From assembly GCA_021647705.1 (NCBI GenBank), contig JAKIUF010000030.1:1-55182 (forward strand): a DNA stretch of 55,182 nt, in the 5' to 3' direction. Every line of letters starts with the position of its first letter. Position 1 is the first letter of the stretch. Shown here in pieces: positions 15,655 to 25,523 of this stretch. The position numbers and the translations under genes were made by a program. The notes beneath the pieces are model-generated. The model saw nothing but the letters and a program-made list of their open reading frames with translations, did not search any database and was not told where the DNA came from. The stretch comes from Gammaproteobacteria bacterium (lineage in GTDB: Bacteria > Pseudomonadota > Gammaproteobacteria > SZUA-152).

Positions 15655-17508
15655 ATGACCATTGATTTACTGCAATGGTGGGATCGCTTGCCTTATGTGG
15701 GTACAAAGGGCGAAGCGGCTGCACCACGGATTGTCCCATTAAAATTAGATGTACCGATGATGCGTGTGCGCAACCGGCATACACAGGAAAAGCTGCAACC
15801 ACCACCAGATAGCTGGAAAGACCTGAACAAGTATCCAACGGAATTGCTGCGCAAAGTTGATCGTTATTTACAACGTGTTAATACAGAGAAAATGCGTAAC
15901 AGCAAACGTATGGCCTGGATTGAGCTGGCTTTGCAATATGCCTGTCCAGCCATGAGAAAAATCTATTCTGAGCACTACAAGTCTGAAGCATTGCCAGAAT
16001 CACATGATCGACGTGAAGGATTGATGGCAGCAATTAATGTATGCGGTCAATTAGCTGTAGGTTATAAGCGTCAGCTGAATGAAGACTTTTCTTTGCCCGA
16101 TACCCGATATGCCCGAGTGCGCCCCCGAGTGCGCCATCATGCCTTGCGTATTTTGGAATTACTGCGCATGGAGCAACGTTTACGTGCTATGCGGTATCAA
16201 AAGTTATCGGAAAAGAGCTGGCAGGACTGTCATCAGATATTTTTTGCCCTTTCCCAATGTGAAGATATTGATGAGCAACGGTTGTCGCTCAATTGCTTGC
16301 AGGTGTTGTTGGACAGTTCTGCCAATGAAAGCACACGCCGGACGCCGATAATGACATCATTAAACCTGGTTTATCTTTCTATCCAGTTTAATGGTTTGTT
16401 TAACATCAGTGCCTTGTTATGCCAAAAACTACATGTGATAGATGCACAAATTGCAAACGTCATCGACTCAATTACGATTATTCCAGATCATGGTAAAAAA
16501 CTGGGGCGAGGAAAGCTGTTGATTTATTATGGTCAGGATTGTCCGCCATATTTTAAACGCCAGGATGAAATACACCGGAAAAAACAGCTTGCATGGTTAA
16601 AGGCCCGTGGTGAGTTTTGTACGGGTGAAGCAATTTCAGCAGAATATAAGCTGAGAGCCATCATCGTTGATGTTGCGCCGTTGGATGCAATGTTGATGAA
16701 AGAACATCAGCGATTATTAACACGGTTTGAATCACAGGATTTCATTGAGGGGGTGAAAGCAAAAGGGGGAGGGAATAAATACAATACTGTTGTTGACCAG
16801 GATGATTTGGCCAATTTGTTGACCATAGATGCCATGTGTGATGGTTTGCAACTGAAGCAGCGCAAGGAAGAAAGAGAATATATTCTTGGCCAGAAAATAT
16901 TGTATGTGTACAACGGATTTATGTCAGTTTACAAATTGCTGGTGGATCTGGCGACAGAAAAAAAGAATGAAACCCCTGGTCTGACAAGTGATAACGCTTT
17001 GCGTGATGCGTTGGCTGGTCGTTCGGCATTGATTGCTGCTGATTTACAGGATAATGAATTTGGTCAGTGGTTTGTGGTTGATAAAAGTGAGGGTGGGGTT
17101 CACATCAAAACACGAGAAAGTGAATTCACGACGGCCTTGTTTATTGGTCAGGTCGTGGCGTTTGCCTATTCGCGTGAAGAGCTTGCCAAACCGGCCCTGG
17201 GTTATGTAGTGCGCCTGCGCCGCAGTATCAGTAAAGAAATTGAAGTGACTATTCGTATTTTATCAAAAACCATTGTTGCTACTGCCGTGCAAAATGATTT
17301 TTTAACTCAAAACGACATGGCTCTCCCTGCCATCGTGCTTGAGAGTGATGACACGGCTGGGCGGCGCTTGATGTTGCACCACAGTCACCGTTTGTCATCA
17401 GGCACTCTGGTAAAGACTGAACTGGATCAGCAACAAACAGAGATTATTTCCGAGATGCTGAAAATTCAGCGGGAATTTGTGGTTTATTCGCTGCTGGAAA
17501 AATCGTAA
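15655..17508 (+). CDS. Conserved protein with PilZ-like C-terminal region (paralogue of 19650-21515)
   Basis: 617-residue cytoplasmic protein without a confident family name. The N-terminal half is helical and aligns by eye with the protein at 19650-21515: compare IYSEHYKSEALPES and QLAVGYKRQL here with LKTHYISQNLPLSP and EMAIGYKAI there. Near residue 480 it has DKSEGGVHIKT, which fits the D/NxSxxG motif of PilZ domains, followed by FIGQVVAFAY and beta strands. The preceding RxxxR motif of PilZ is not evident, so c-di-GMP binding is uncertain. It starts two bases after parC (a GTG at 15652 is an alternative) and converges on fimX with a 25-base overlap. A role with FimX is inferred. Confidence 0.7.
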   Translation: MTIDLLQWWDRLPYVGTKGEAAAPRIVPLKLDVPMMRVRNRHTQEKLQPPPDSWKDLNKYPTELLRKVDRYLQRVNTEKMRNSKRMAWIELALQYACPAMRKIYSEHYKSEALPESHDRREGLMAAINVCGQLAVGYKRQLNEDFSLPDTRYARVRPRVRHHALRILELLRMEQRLRAMRYQKLSEKSWQDCHQIFFALSQCEDIDEQRLSLNCLQVLLDSSANESTRRTPIMTSLNLVYLSIQFNGLFNISALLCQKLHVIDAQIANVIDSITIIPDHGKKLGRGKLLIYYGQDCPPYFKRQDEIHRKKQLAWLKARGEFCTGEAISAEYKLRAIIVDVAPLDAMLMKEHQRLLTRFESQDFIEGVKAKGGGNKYNTVVDQDDLANLLTIDAMCDGLQLKQRKEEREYILGQKILYVYNGFMSVYKLLVDLATEKKNETPGLTSDNALRDALAGRSALIAADLQDNEFGQWFVVDKSEGGVHIKTRESEFTTALFIGQVVAFAYSREELAKPALGYVVRLRRSISKEIEVTIRILSKTIVATAVQNDFLTQNDMALPAIVLESDDTAGRRLMLHHSHRLSSGTLVKTELDQQQTEIISEMLKIQREFVVYSLLEKS

Positions 17509-19562
17509 TCCAGCGATGTTTCCGGTTGTTGTAAATAGAACCCCTGAATAAAGTTGACGCCGTGCTGCCATAATACGGCCAGACAGGCAGGGTCTTGCAC
17601 ATGCTCGGCAATGGTTAATATATTGTGAGCCCGGCCAGCCTCAGCAACTTGCTGAATGATACGTTGGCTTTCTTCACTGGCTGCGTTGTTGATATGGCTG
17701 CCGTCAATTTTCAGGTATTTCAGTTTCAGGTGTTTCAGGTAGGCAAAATCATCTGATTCTTTTCCTGCGTGGTCGAGCGCCATGTTGCAATGTAACTGTG
17801 AGAGCCCGTCGGAGAAGGTTTTGGCGGCTTTGATATTTTCCTGAGCTATCTGTTCGCTGACTTCAAATACCAAGCTGTCGCCGTGTAAGCGCGCAGCCTG
17901 CAATAATTTGCTGATCCACGCCAGCAGGCTTGGGTCGCGTAAAGAGTCGGCAGATATTTTGATAAAAAACTGGATTTCCTTGCCCACTTTGCGTTTGTCG
18001 AGAATAGCCTTGGCGGCATTTTTGATCACCCACTTATCAATTTCTTTCATAAGTCCAGCCTGCTCGGCAGCCTCAAGAAAATCACAGGGCATGATGAGGG
18101 TGTTGTTCTGGTCTTGTAAGCGCAACAAAACTTCGTAACGCTCACCCGGCTCAGCGTGTAGGCTGACGATAGGCTGGTAGTGCAATACAAATCGGTTGTT
18201 TTTGAGGGCAAGCTCCAGCAGTGTAGAAATGCGTTTGTCGGCCTCCAGGCTGGCCAGAGCATCTTCTTCGGAAAATACATGTACCTGGTTGCCGCCTTTT
18301 TCCTTGGCGCTATTGCAAGCCATTTCTGTTTGAGAAACTGCTTTTTTTACATCGCTGGTGGTTTCAGTGATAGTTGAGATGCCAATGCTAAAGGTTGTGG
18401 TGACGGCTTTTTCTTCTACCTCAAATATTTTTTCAGCCAATCCTTCACACAGTTTTTTAGCCAGCTTTTCAGCCAGTTTTTGTTGTTGGCCAGAAAGGAT
18501 GACGGAAAAAATAGTGCCGGCATACCGGGCGATGTGAACGTTGTCTTCAGGGAGGATTTCCTGAATATATTGAGCAATGTCAGACAACACCAGATCACTT
18601 TCGGCGATGCCAAGCGTGTCTTTGATGTTCTTGAAATTGTCCGGCTCGATATACAGCAGTGCAAATTTTTCTTCATTTTTATTGGCCTGATTGACCGCAT
18701 CCTGTACTTTTCCCATGAAATACTGGTTGTTGTACAGCCCGGTCAACAAGTCCTGCTGGCGAAGTTGTTCAATCTCTTTTTCGAGCGCTTTGTTGTTGCT
18801 TTTACGATGTATCATCACCTGGGTGCAGGCTTCACCATCAATGCTGGCGCGTGAAAACTCCATGGTGGCGGCAAAGGCTTCTCCATCTTCACGTACAGCC
18901 TGATATTCGAGCGCACCTTCTGGCGGTTGGTTGTTATTGATGCCGCGTAATACGTCTTTGAAACCCTGTTGTTCGTCCGGGATGATAAGGTCCATGATGG
19001 GGATGCTTCTCAGGTCTTCAATATCTTCATAACCGAAAATATCCTGATAGCTTTGGTTGGCATAAATGTGCATGCCCTCATGGATGTAAGCAATGGGGTC
19101 GCGTGAGCTATCGATTAACACACGGTTACGTTTTTCGCTTTCGTGATAGAGGCTTTTGCAACGACGGTGCTCGCGGCGCTCACGAAGGTTGTTTATTTCT
19201 CTTTCTATGACCAGCAGGAGGTGTTCTTGCGCTTCGTCGGAAACCACATTGCTAGCACCGGCCTTCAGCAGCTCAATGATGGTGGCATTGTCAGGGTTGT
19301 GGCCAAAAACAATGCTGGGAATATCATTGCCGCTTTTTTTGATGATGGAAAGTGCTTGAATCGCCGGGAAGGTGCCCGTTTGTTGGGCAGCAAGCAGCAA
19401 ATCCCAGGTTTGGCTCTCCAGGGCTTCTTGCAGGTCTTCCGCGTCTTCGATGTATTTGTGACGAATGGCGTAACCCGCATTTCTTAATGCACTGACCAGC
19501 GCTTCTGCTTCGTTGGCAGATTCTTCCAAAATGAGAGGGCGGATGACATTTCCAGTATCCAA
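17484..19562 (-). CDS. fimX: FimX-like degenerate REC-PAS-GGDEF-EAL protein
   Basis: 692 residues with four domains in the order of Pseudomonas FimX, a c-di-GMP receptor that promotes type IV pilus assembly. The REC-like domain lacks the normal acidic site. A PAS domain follows (DSSRDPIAYIHEGMHIYANQ). The GGDEF site reads YAGTIFSV, so it cannot be a normal cyclase. The EAL domain starts YEVLLRL (EVL instead of EAL). The metal-binding DD is DH (ALDHAGKE), and AEGVE is AEHVQ, so phosphodiesterase activity is unlikely. A TTG start is supported by AGGAG six bases upstream. It is flanked by two related PilZ-like proteins. The name rests on domain order, length and the same degenerate sites. Confidence 0.78.
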   Translation of the reverse strand: MDTGNVIRPLILEESANEAEALVSALRNAGYAIRHKYIEDAEDLQEALESQTWDLLLAAQQTGTFPAIQALSIIKKSGNDIPSIVFGHNPDNATIIELLKAGASNVVSDEAQEHLLLVIEREINNLRERREHRRCKSLYHESEKRNRVLIDSSRDPIAYIHEGMHIYANQSYQDIFGYEDIEDLRSIPIMDLIIPDEQQGFKDVLRGINNNQPPEGALEYQAVREDGEAFAATMEFSRASIDGEACTQVMIHRKSNNKALEKEIEQLRQQDLLTGLYNNQYFMGKVQDAVNQANKNEEKFALLYIEPDNFKNIKDTLGIAESDLVLSDIAQYIQEILPEDNVHIARYAGTIFSVILSGQQQKLAEKLAKKLCEGLAEKIFEVEEKAVTTTFSIGISTITETTSDVKKAVSQTEMACNSAKEKGGNQVHVFSEEDALASLEADKRISTLLELALKNNRFVLHYQPIVSLHAEPGERYEVLLRLQDQNNTLIMPCDFLEAAEQAGLMKEIDKWVIKNAAKAILDKRKVGKEIQFFIKISADSLRDPSLLAWISKLLQAARLHGDSLVFEVSEQIAQENIKAAKTFSDGLSQLHCNMALDHAGKESDDFAYLKHLKLKYLKIDGSHINNAASEESQRIIQQVAEAGRAHNILTIAEHVQDPACLAVLWQHGVNFIQGFYLQQPETSLDYDFSSSE

Positions 19563-19649
19563 AAGTGGCTCCTAAAATTATGAGTGTTATTGGGGCGGCA
19601 GAATTAACCCGAGGTACTTTGAGTCAGATTGTTTTTCGAGAAAAGATTG

Positions 19650-21515
19650 TTAAATCAGTGTCCATACGGCGTCGAATTCGTCATCTGCCTTTATATCAGT
19701 CGATGGTTTTATTTCTTTCTGAACATTTTCAAGTACGGTAAATTCAAACTGAGAGAATACACCAGTCGATTCCAGTTGTTTAGTGAGTTTGATGAGTGTG
19801 CGGTGTCCGTGGACGTTGGCAATCAGTTGGTCATCAGTTTGGTGCCAAGCATGCGTGATCAGTGTGGCAGGTTGATCAATGCTGGACAATCGGGGTAATA
19901 CCAAGCTGCGCTGATATTTTTCCGCAGTGTCATCTTTAGTGATGGCCGAAAGCGCAATAGCGTCGGCACAGGGTGCCAGTTTCTGGATGCCAAGCTCAAG
20001 CCCATTTTTCCAGTTTTTTATGCGGCGAATAATACCAATGCTGAGTTGTGTGCCACTTGCAGCAATATTGTCACGGATGCCGACTAGTTCGCCTACCTGG
20101 ACCTTTTGTGAATCTTTTCCATAAACCAGATAGCCTAGCAGGCAATAACCACCGGCACTTTCGTTGACACCTTTGCAGGGCAGCGGAGTGTGTGCATATA
20201 AGGATGTTTTGTCCTGGTTTTCGTCTCCATTAGCGGCCCCTAAAGTGCGTTCGGGGTTGTTTGCCCGGTAGGTAAAATCCGGATCCCAGATGTCCGGTGT
20301 ATGGTCATCCAGATTGCTGATACCAAACACGGGGCTGCTGGTGTAGTGGGCACGTTCATCCAGCACAAAGTCCTCATCATTGTTATTTGTTGTCGAAACA
20401 GGGTTGCCTACCTGTAGGGCGTTTGTAGCTGAGGGGCAACTTGTTGTCGGGTCTTTCAATAGGGGGCGAATGACTTCATCGATGTAATGATGGGTCGCGC
20501 TTAGGCCGAGAGTGATGGCAATCTCGTTGCTTTTTGAGGTGCGAGGGAAAGTGCGGTGCGACTTTCCGCTCCAGGTGACGATCAGGCGTTTTTGTACATC
20601 GGGTGGAATTTTGGGGGCACCATCACCCCCGGAGAGCATTGAGTTACTCATGGCCTGCACCAGTTCGCTGGTATCCACGGTACGGCAGAATGCGGGGTCG
20701 GCGGTGCCATCGTCACGGAAATAACCAGGAGCGGCATCGCTGTTCATATTGATGTTAAAAGCGTAGCTATCGTCCAGGATTTTGCCGTAGGGATGGATAT
20801 GAGCATTGGCTCCCCAGGCTTCCAATGTCCGATACACGGCTTCAGTGACATGTTGGCGCAAGCGATAGGGGCCGACCAGGGCCAGCAGCAGGACTTGTTT
20901 GTAAATATCAGCGATGCTGCTGTCCAGCACGGCCTCGGGTGCAACATGATCCTTGATCAGGGTGATGTGCAACTGGCGGTGTTCTGCATACAGATAAAGG
21001 CGATGCACTTGCAACCAGACATTTTCCGGGTGCTGGATATAAATCTGATACGAGCACAACAGCACACTACTGAGATAACGAATGGCACGATGCAGGCAGA
21101 TACCTAGGGTTTTGTTGTTCAGGCGTGAAAAAGCTTTACTCAGTTTGCCCTGAATGATGGCCTTGTAGCCAATGGCCATTTCCGAGTTCAGTTGAATAGC
21201 CAGCTCGGCAATTTTTTGATTTTTGGGGGAAAGTGGCAAGTTTTGACTGATGTAGTGTGTTTTTAACACTTCGGTAATCTGATAAACCGGTTCGCGCAGG
21301 AGTTCCATGGATTTATAACGGTCATGCGCAGACATGCTCAGGCGATTCATTTCACACAGTGTTGTATAAATGAGGCGTGCGCTTTCGCCGATGTTGGCCA
21401 TCGGTAACGAGGCAACCCAGGCCTCAACCTGTTTTGGGCGAGGGTCGAACGAACCCGAGGTGGGTTTGCTTTGTTCCGGGATGTTCAGTAATCCTTCAGA
21501 CATGTTGCTTGCCAC
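19650..21515 (-). CDS. Conserved protein with PilZ-like C-terminal region, upstream of fimX
   Basis: 621 residues. The N-terminal helical domain contains VASLPMANIGESARLIY and LREPVYQITEVLK, a conserved module I recognise from proteins encoded beside c-di-GMP genes but cannot name. The centre is low in conservation (NNNDEDFV). The C-terminal part has NESAGGYCL, which fits the PilZ D/NxSxxG motif, then VQVGELVGIRD and GIIRRIKNW. The GTG start at 21515 has AGGAG five bases upstream. It stands 87 bases before fimX on the same strand, so cotranscription is likely. It is a distant paralogue of the 15655-17508 protein. A function as c-di-GMP effector or FimX partner is inferred only. Confidence 0.72.
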   Translation of the reverse strand: MASNMSEGLLNIPEQSKPTSGSFDPRPKQVEAWVASLPMANIGESARLIYTTLCEMNRLSMSAHDRYKSMELLREPVYQITEVLKTHYISQNLPLSPKNQKIAELAIQLNSEMAIGYKAIIQGKLSKAFSRLNNKTLGICLHRAIRYLSSVLLCSYQIYIQHPENVWLQVHRLYLYAEHRQLHITLIKDHVAPEAVLDSSIADIYKQVLLLALVGPYRLRQHVTEAVYRTLEAWGANAHIHPYGKILDDSYAFNINMNSDAAPGYFRDDGTADPAFCRTVDTSELVQAMSNSMLSGGDGAPKIPPDVQKRLIVTWSGKSHRTFPRTSKSNEIAITLGLSATHHYIDEVIRPLLKDPTTSCPSATNALQVGNPVSTTNNNDEDFVLDERAHYTSSPVFGISNLDDHTPDIWDPDFTYRANNPERTLGAANGDENQDKTSLYAHTPLPCKGVNESAGGYCLLGYLVYGKDSQKVQVGELVGIRDNIAASGTQLSIGIIRRIKNWKNGLELGIQKLAPCADAIALSAITKDDTAEKYQRSLVLPRLSSIDQPATLITHAWHQTDDQLIANVHGHRTLIKLTKQLESTGVFSQFEFTVLENVQKEIKPSTDIKADDEFDAVWTLI

Positions 21516-21801
21516 GCGTACTCCTAATCTTACTCATTTGGATCAAACAGTGGTATTGAATACATCAGGTATATTAAAAATATAGTGTACCTGTGGGTTT
21601 CTCTGCTCAGAGAGTATACGATGCTGCGGCAAAAACGCCACACTGATACACCTTTAGAGAGGACTTTGTGATTATTTCGGCAAAGAATAGACGTACTTTA
21701 GCTTGACGGGTAGGTAATATTCCCGATAGGCCGAGGTATTTTTTGTTACGTGGCTGGGGGGCTGTTTCCCATTAAGTTAACCAATAGCAGCACATGGCAG
21801 G

Positions 21802-22836
21802 CTAATGCTTGATGGGCGTTTTATGGGCTTCTCCGGCAATTTCACGCACCAGCTGAGGCACCAGAAATCCGGGTAGCCGTTGGCGAATTTCATTCATCAA
21901 TGATATGGCTGTGGTTTCGGGTACGTCAAAATGTTCCGCACCCTGCACACGGTCCATAAGATGCAAATAATAGGGCAGTACGCCGCAGGCAAACAGAGAT
22001 TCATTGAGTCTGCACTGTGCATTGACGCTGTCGTTCACATCTTTTAACAGCACAGCCTGATTGAGCAGGGTAACGCCGATGTGGCGCAGCTTGTTGAGCG
22101 CGTGTTGTACGTCATTACCGAGTTCATTGGCATGATTGCAATGGGTAACCAGCACAATCTGCCAGGGCAAACCGGACAACCAGCGTAAAAAACGGTCATT
22201 AATGCGTTCAGGTAACACAATAGGCATACGGGTGTGGATGCGTAGCCGTTTTATGTGGGGAATGTGAAGCAGGGCATTGCTGATCCCGCTCAGTCGTTTT
22301 GTGCTGAGCGACAGAGGGTCGCCACCACTGAGAATGACCTCGGTGATTTCCGGGCGGGCTGCGATATATTCGGCCACTGCCGTCCATTGATGATCAGCAG
22401 GCCGGTTTTTTGTGTAAGGAAAGTGTTGTCGAAAGCAGTAGCGGCAGTGGACAGGGCAGATACCCGTGGTGATCAACAGCACCCGCCCGTGGTATTTGTG
22501 CAGCAGACCAGGAAGGGCTGTCGCAGCACTATCGCCCACCGGATCGAGCAGAAAATCAGGCTGTATGGCCGATTCCTGTTGGCGTGGTAATACTTGCAGC
22601 AGCAGAGGGTCTGTCGGGTCTCCTGTGCGCATGCGTGCCACGTAATTGCGTGGCACGCGCAGGGGGAAGGTTGGTTGGAGGGCAATGCCGCCGGGAATTT
22701 CATCGACACGAAGCCCCACCGCAGCCAGTAACTCAAGCGGGTCTTTGATGGCGCGAGCCAGCTCTTTTTGCCAAAGGCTGTTTTCTGCGGATTCGTTGTC
22801 ATCTGACTGACAAAAGCGGGCAGTAAGCGGTATCAT
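21802..22836 (-). CDS. epmB: EF-P beta-lysylation protein EpmB (lysine 2,3-aminomutase-like)
   Basis: Radical-SAM, PLP-dependent enzyme that turns (S)-alpha-lysine into (R)-beta-lysine for modification of elongation factor P. The 4Fe-4S motif CPVHCRYCF places Cys at 127, 131 and 134 (CX3CX2C). GGDPLSL follows, as in the family. The length of 344 matches EpmB rather than the longer catabolic lysine aminomutases. It is divergent from efp (65 bases apart) and near epmA, so the whole local context concerns EF-P. Confidence 0.95.
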   Translation of the reverse strand: MIPLTARFCQSDDNESAENSLWQKELARAIKDPLELLAAVGLRVDEIPGGIALQPTFPLRVPRNYVARMRTGDPTDPLLLQVLPRQQESAIQPDFLLDPVGDSAATALPGLLHKYHGRVLLITTGICPVHCRYCFRQHFPYTKNRPADHQWTAVAEYIAARPEITEVILSGGDPLSLSTKRLSGISNALLHIPHIKRLRIHTRMPIVLPERINDRFLRWLSGLPWQIVLVTHCNHANELGNDVQHALNKLRHIGVTLLNQAVLLKDVNDSVNAQCRLNESLFACGVLPYYLHLMDRVQGAEHFDVPETTAISLMNEIRQRLPGFLVPQLVREIAGEAHKTPIKH

Positions 22837-22901
22837 GCGTCGTCTTTCGGAGATGAACTCTTCAACGGAAAAAACAGGTATGTTCCCAGATTGAGGTAGA
22901 A

Positions 22902-23471
22902 ATGGCTAATTACGCAACCAATGAATTTAAAAATGGCCTGAAAGTAATGGTCGATAACGACCCCTGCTCGATGATTGATGTCGATATGGTGAAACCGGGC
23001 AAGGGTCAGGCTTTTACTCGTGTCAAACTACGCAACCTGATTTCCGGGCGCGTGGTGGAGCGTACTTACAAATCCGGAGAATCCCTGCCTGGGGCCGACG
23101 TGATGGATGCCGACATGCAGTATCTTTATAACGATGGTGAATTCTGGTATTTCATGCACCCCGAAACCTTCGAGCAGGTGGCCGCCGATGCCGCCGCCGT
23201 GGGTGACCAACACAAATGGCTGAAAGAACAAGACATGTGTGAAGTAACCACCTGGAATGACCGGCCCATCGCAGTGACCACTCCTAATTTTGTTGAATTG
23301 CGCATCACCGAAACTGACCCCGGCCTTAAGGGTGATACTGCTCAGGGCGGCATCAAGCCTGCAACGCTGGAAACGGGGGCTATGGTACGTGTGCCACTGT
23401 TTATCGAGACTGACGAGATGATTAAAGTCGATACGCGCAGCGGTGAATACGTGGGACGGGTGAAAAGTTAA
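22902..23471 (+). CDS. efp: Elongation factor P
   Basis: Translation factor that relieves ribosome stalling at polyproline stretches. At 189 residues it is collinear with E. coli EF-P. The modified lysine is conserved: Lys34 in KPGKGQAF, the site of beta-lysylation. The C terminus ([12 protein letters not shown]) is typical. GAGGT stands before the ATG. The modifying enzymes EpmA and EpmB are both next to it, so this organism most likely uses the (R)-beta-lysyl pathway. EpmC, the hydroxylase, was not found in the window. Confidence 0.98.
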   Translation: MANYATNEFKNGLKVMVDNDPCSMIDVDMVKPGKGQAFTRVKLRNLISGRVVERTYKSGESLPGADVMDADMQYLYNDGEFWYFMHPETFEQVAADAAAVGDQHKWLKEQDMCEVTTWNDRPIAVTTPNFVELRITETDPGLKGDTAQGGIKPATLETGAMVRVPLFIETDEMIKVDTRSGEYVGRVKS

Positions 23472-23509
23472 CGGCCGTTCCACTAACGGCCGAGACGGCT
23501 GGTGCGGTG

Positions 23510-24496
23510 ATGACTGAGCCGGTTTCTGACTGGCGACCCACGGCCACACTGGAAGCGTTGTGCCAACGAGCCGAACTGCTGGTCCGGTTGCGCCGGTATT
23601 TTGCCGGGCAGGGAGTGCTGGAAGTGGAAACCCCGCTGTTGTCTGCTGCCGGCATTCCTGACCCACACATCCCCAGTTTTTCTACCATGCCAGGTCCGGA
23701 TGGTGAGGCGTCACGTTATCTCAATACCTCCCCTGAATTTGCGATGAAACGTCTGCTGGCAGCAGGGGTGGGGCCGGTTTTTCAAGTCTGCAAAGCCTTT
23801 CGTCGTGGTGAGCAGGGCAAGCACCACAACCCCGAGTTTACTTTGCTGGAATGGTATCAGCCGGGTTTTGATCATTTGCGACTCATGGACGAAGTGGATG
23901 TGTTGGTGCGACAGTTGGCCGAAGGACATCGTCCGCTGGGTCGTTCAGAGAAACTGAGTTACCGGGCTTGCTTCCAACGATATCTGGAAATTGACCCGTT
24001 CAGGGAGGATGTGTCTATGCTGAAATCCTGTGCCCGGACACAAGGACTGGGGGACGTAGCAGGGCTGTCAGATGTAGACAAGGACGCTTGGCTGGACTTG
24101 CTCATGAGCCATTGCGTTCAGCCCCACCTGGGTAAAGAAGGGCCGACGTTCGTTTATGATTACCCAGCAAGCCAAGCGGCTCTGGCGCGTATTCGTCCTG
24201 GTGAGCCGCCTGTGGCTGAGCGTTTCGAGTTGTTTATTGATGGTATTGAGCTGGCCAATGGTTTTCATGAATTACAGGATGCTGATGAACAGCGTGAGCG
24301 TTTTGAGGCTGACCTGATGCGGCGGCAGACTGAGAAGCTGGAACCTGTTGCCCTGGATGAGCGTTTACTCAAGGCGTTGGCGGCGGGTTTACCCGCTTGC
24401 GCGGGGGTTGCTTTGGGCTTGGATCGGTTGCAACTTGTGCTGACAGGCTGTGACCATATACGGAATACCCTTGCATTTTCCTACGAGCGTAGTTAG
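23510..24496 (+). CDS. epmA: EF-P--(R)-beta-lysine ligase EpmA
   Basis: Class II lysyl-tRNA-synthetase-like enzyme without the anticodon-binding domain. It attaches (R)-beta-lysine to EF-P Lys34. Motif 2 is seen in CKAFRRGEQGKHHNPEFTLLEWY and motif 3 in GVALGLDRL. The 328-residue length fits GenX/PoxA. I took ATG 23510; a GTG directly before it (23507) is an alternative. It follows efp by 38 bases, which contain the short palindrome AACGGCCGTT, and is probably in the same operon. Confidence 0.96.
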   Translation: MTEPVSDWRPTATLEALCQRAELLVRLRRYFAGQGVLEVETPLLSAAGIPDPHIPSFSTMPGPDGEASRYLNTSPEFAMKRLLAAGVGPVFQVCKAFRRGEQGKHHNPEFTLLEWYQPGFDHLRLMDEVDVLVRQLAEGHRPLGRSEKLSYRACFQRYLEIDPFREDVSMLKSCARTQGLGDVAGLSDVDKDAWLDLLMSHCVQPHLGKEGPTFVYDYPASQAALARIRPGEPPVAERFELFIDGIELANGFHELQDADEQRERFEADLMRRQTEKLEPVALDERLLKALAAGLPACAGVALGLDRLQLVLTGCDHIRNTLAFSYERS

Positions 24497-24808
24497 TTTT
24501 GGACGTGCGAGCTTGGTTTAACATTGTTTGGCGGCATGAAATTGTCGAAGTTTTTTACATCTTTCAGTCGTTCGCTGGGTGGGTAATTGTAACTCGGCAT
24601 GCTAAGCTTATGACTTTATAGGATGTTTTCTACTTTTTCGGTGCTTGGCTTGTAAATTGCTACGTAATGAAGAAGCGATAAGCTGAAGATAGTCCCGTTT
24701 TATGTTTTTGCGAGGACGGAAAAAAACCGGTCTCGTTTTGGCAGTGAAATTGGAAGAGAAGCGGAACTGATGGTATCTTACAGCCTCCAATGGAGGGGAG
24801 AGACGAAC
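24497..24808. other. Non-coding gap between epmA and the PilZ gene
   Basis: 312 bases without a credible gene. The short frame on the minus strand (24608-24790) has no ribosome site and no recognisable sequence. An A-rich stretch (GACGGAAAAAAACCGG) near 24715 is a weak hairpin candidate only. The last 40 bases hold the ribosome site of the PilZ gene. Confidence 0.6.
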
Positions 24809-25168
24809 ATGGAAAAACGCTGGAGCGAAAGAAAATTATTACAGGTTGATGTTGATGTGTATCAGCAGGGTGAGCTGTTAGGCACCTGCGTCTCAGCAGA
24901 CATTGGCCTTGGAGGTGCCTTTCTCACTCGGGAATGCACGTTTGCCATGCCTTATGAGGCAGGTGTCGAGCTGGTTTTCAGTTTGGCTTTCGAAGACCAA
25001 AACACTAAGCATAAAATCAACGCGCGCGTGGCTCGGGTTTCCGACATGGGTGTTGGTTTGAAATTTTGTGATTTTGATACGGGTGTTTTTCGTTCTTTGC
25101 AGGAAATTATGTTGTATAAGAAAAATACGCCAGTAGAGAACATTATCAGCCAAACCGGCACTCACTGA
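24809..25168 (+). CDS. PilZ-domain protein
   Basis: 119-residue single-domain protein. RxxxR is visible as RWSER at residues 4-8. The second motif reads DIGLGGAFL, close to D/NxSxxG but with Gly for Ser. Beta strands with INARVARVSDMGVGLKF follow, as in PilZ. Such proteins bind c-di-GMP, or, as PilZ itself, act in type IV pilus assembly without binding it. ATG 24809 has GGGGAG upstream; an in-frame ATG at 24770 is less likely. It stands alone, so its target is unknown, but fimX lies 5 kb away. Confidence 0.82.
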   Translation: MEKRWSERKLLQVDVDVYQQGELLGTCVSADIGLGGAFLTRECTFAMPYEAGVELVFSLAFEDQNTKHKINARVARVSDMGVGLKFCDFDTGVFRSLQEIMLYKKNTPVENIISQTGTH

Positions 25169-25253
25169 CGCCTACTATTTTAGTGCTGTCCCACTAACAA
25201 ATAACAAAGTCGTGTGTTCCGCGACATCGTTAATGGGGCAGCACTGATGCCTT

Positions 25254-25451
25254 TCATTTTTCCGTTTGTGACTTTTCAGTTTTGTTGCGCCATCGGGCGT
25301 AGCATTCAATCCCACAAAAATACTGAGCGTATTCGTCAGCTTCACTGCTCATCGCAACCGATTCAGGAATTTCTGTTAAACAAACGCTACAGGTAATGTT
25401 GTCGGACTTGATGGGCGGAAGCTTTTCCGTAGTGTTGGTTTTTTCAGACAT
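25254..25451 (-). CDS. Small Cys-rich protein, DUF3330-like
   Basis: 65-residue protein with two CxxC-like pairs (CSVCLTEIPES and FCGIECYARW), which suggests a small zinc-binding fold. The pattern recalls DUF3330, a family of unknown function. ATG 25451 has GAGGTG six bases upstream. It follows psd on the same strand after 72 bases and may be the last gene of that operon. Function unknown. Confidence 0.62.
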   Translation of the reverse strand: MSEKTNTTEKLPPIKSDNITCSVCLTEIPESVAMSSEADEYAQYFCGIECYARWRNKTEKSQTEK

Positions 25452-25523
25452 GATAAACACCTCGTCTAAATGGTCTGCTTTAAGCATAGCTGATCCCAGC
25501 TGACGGTGCTTAACGAGGGCGAC

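Noticed and set aside
23469-23497. Palindrome AACGGCCGTT followed by a second AACGGCCG after efp, considered as terminator
   Set aside because: No T-run follows, and epmA is probably in the same operon.
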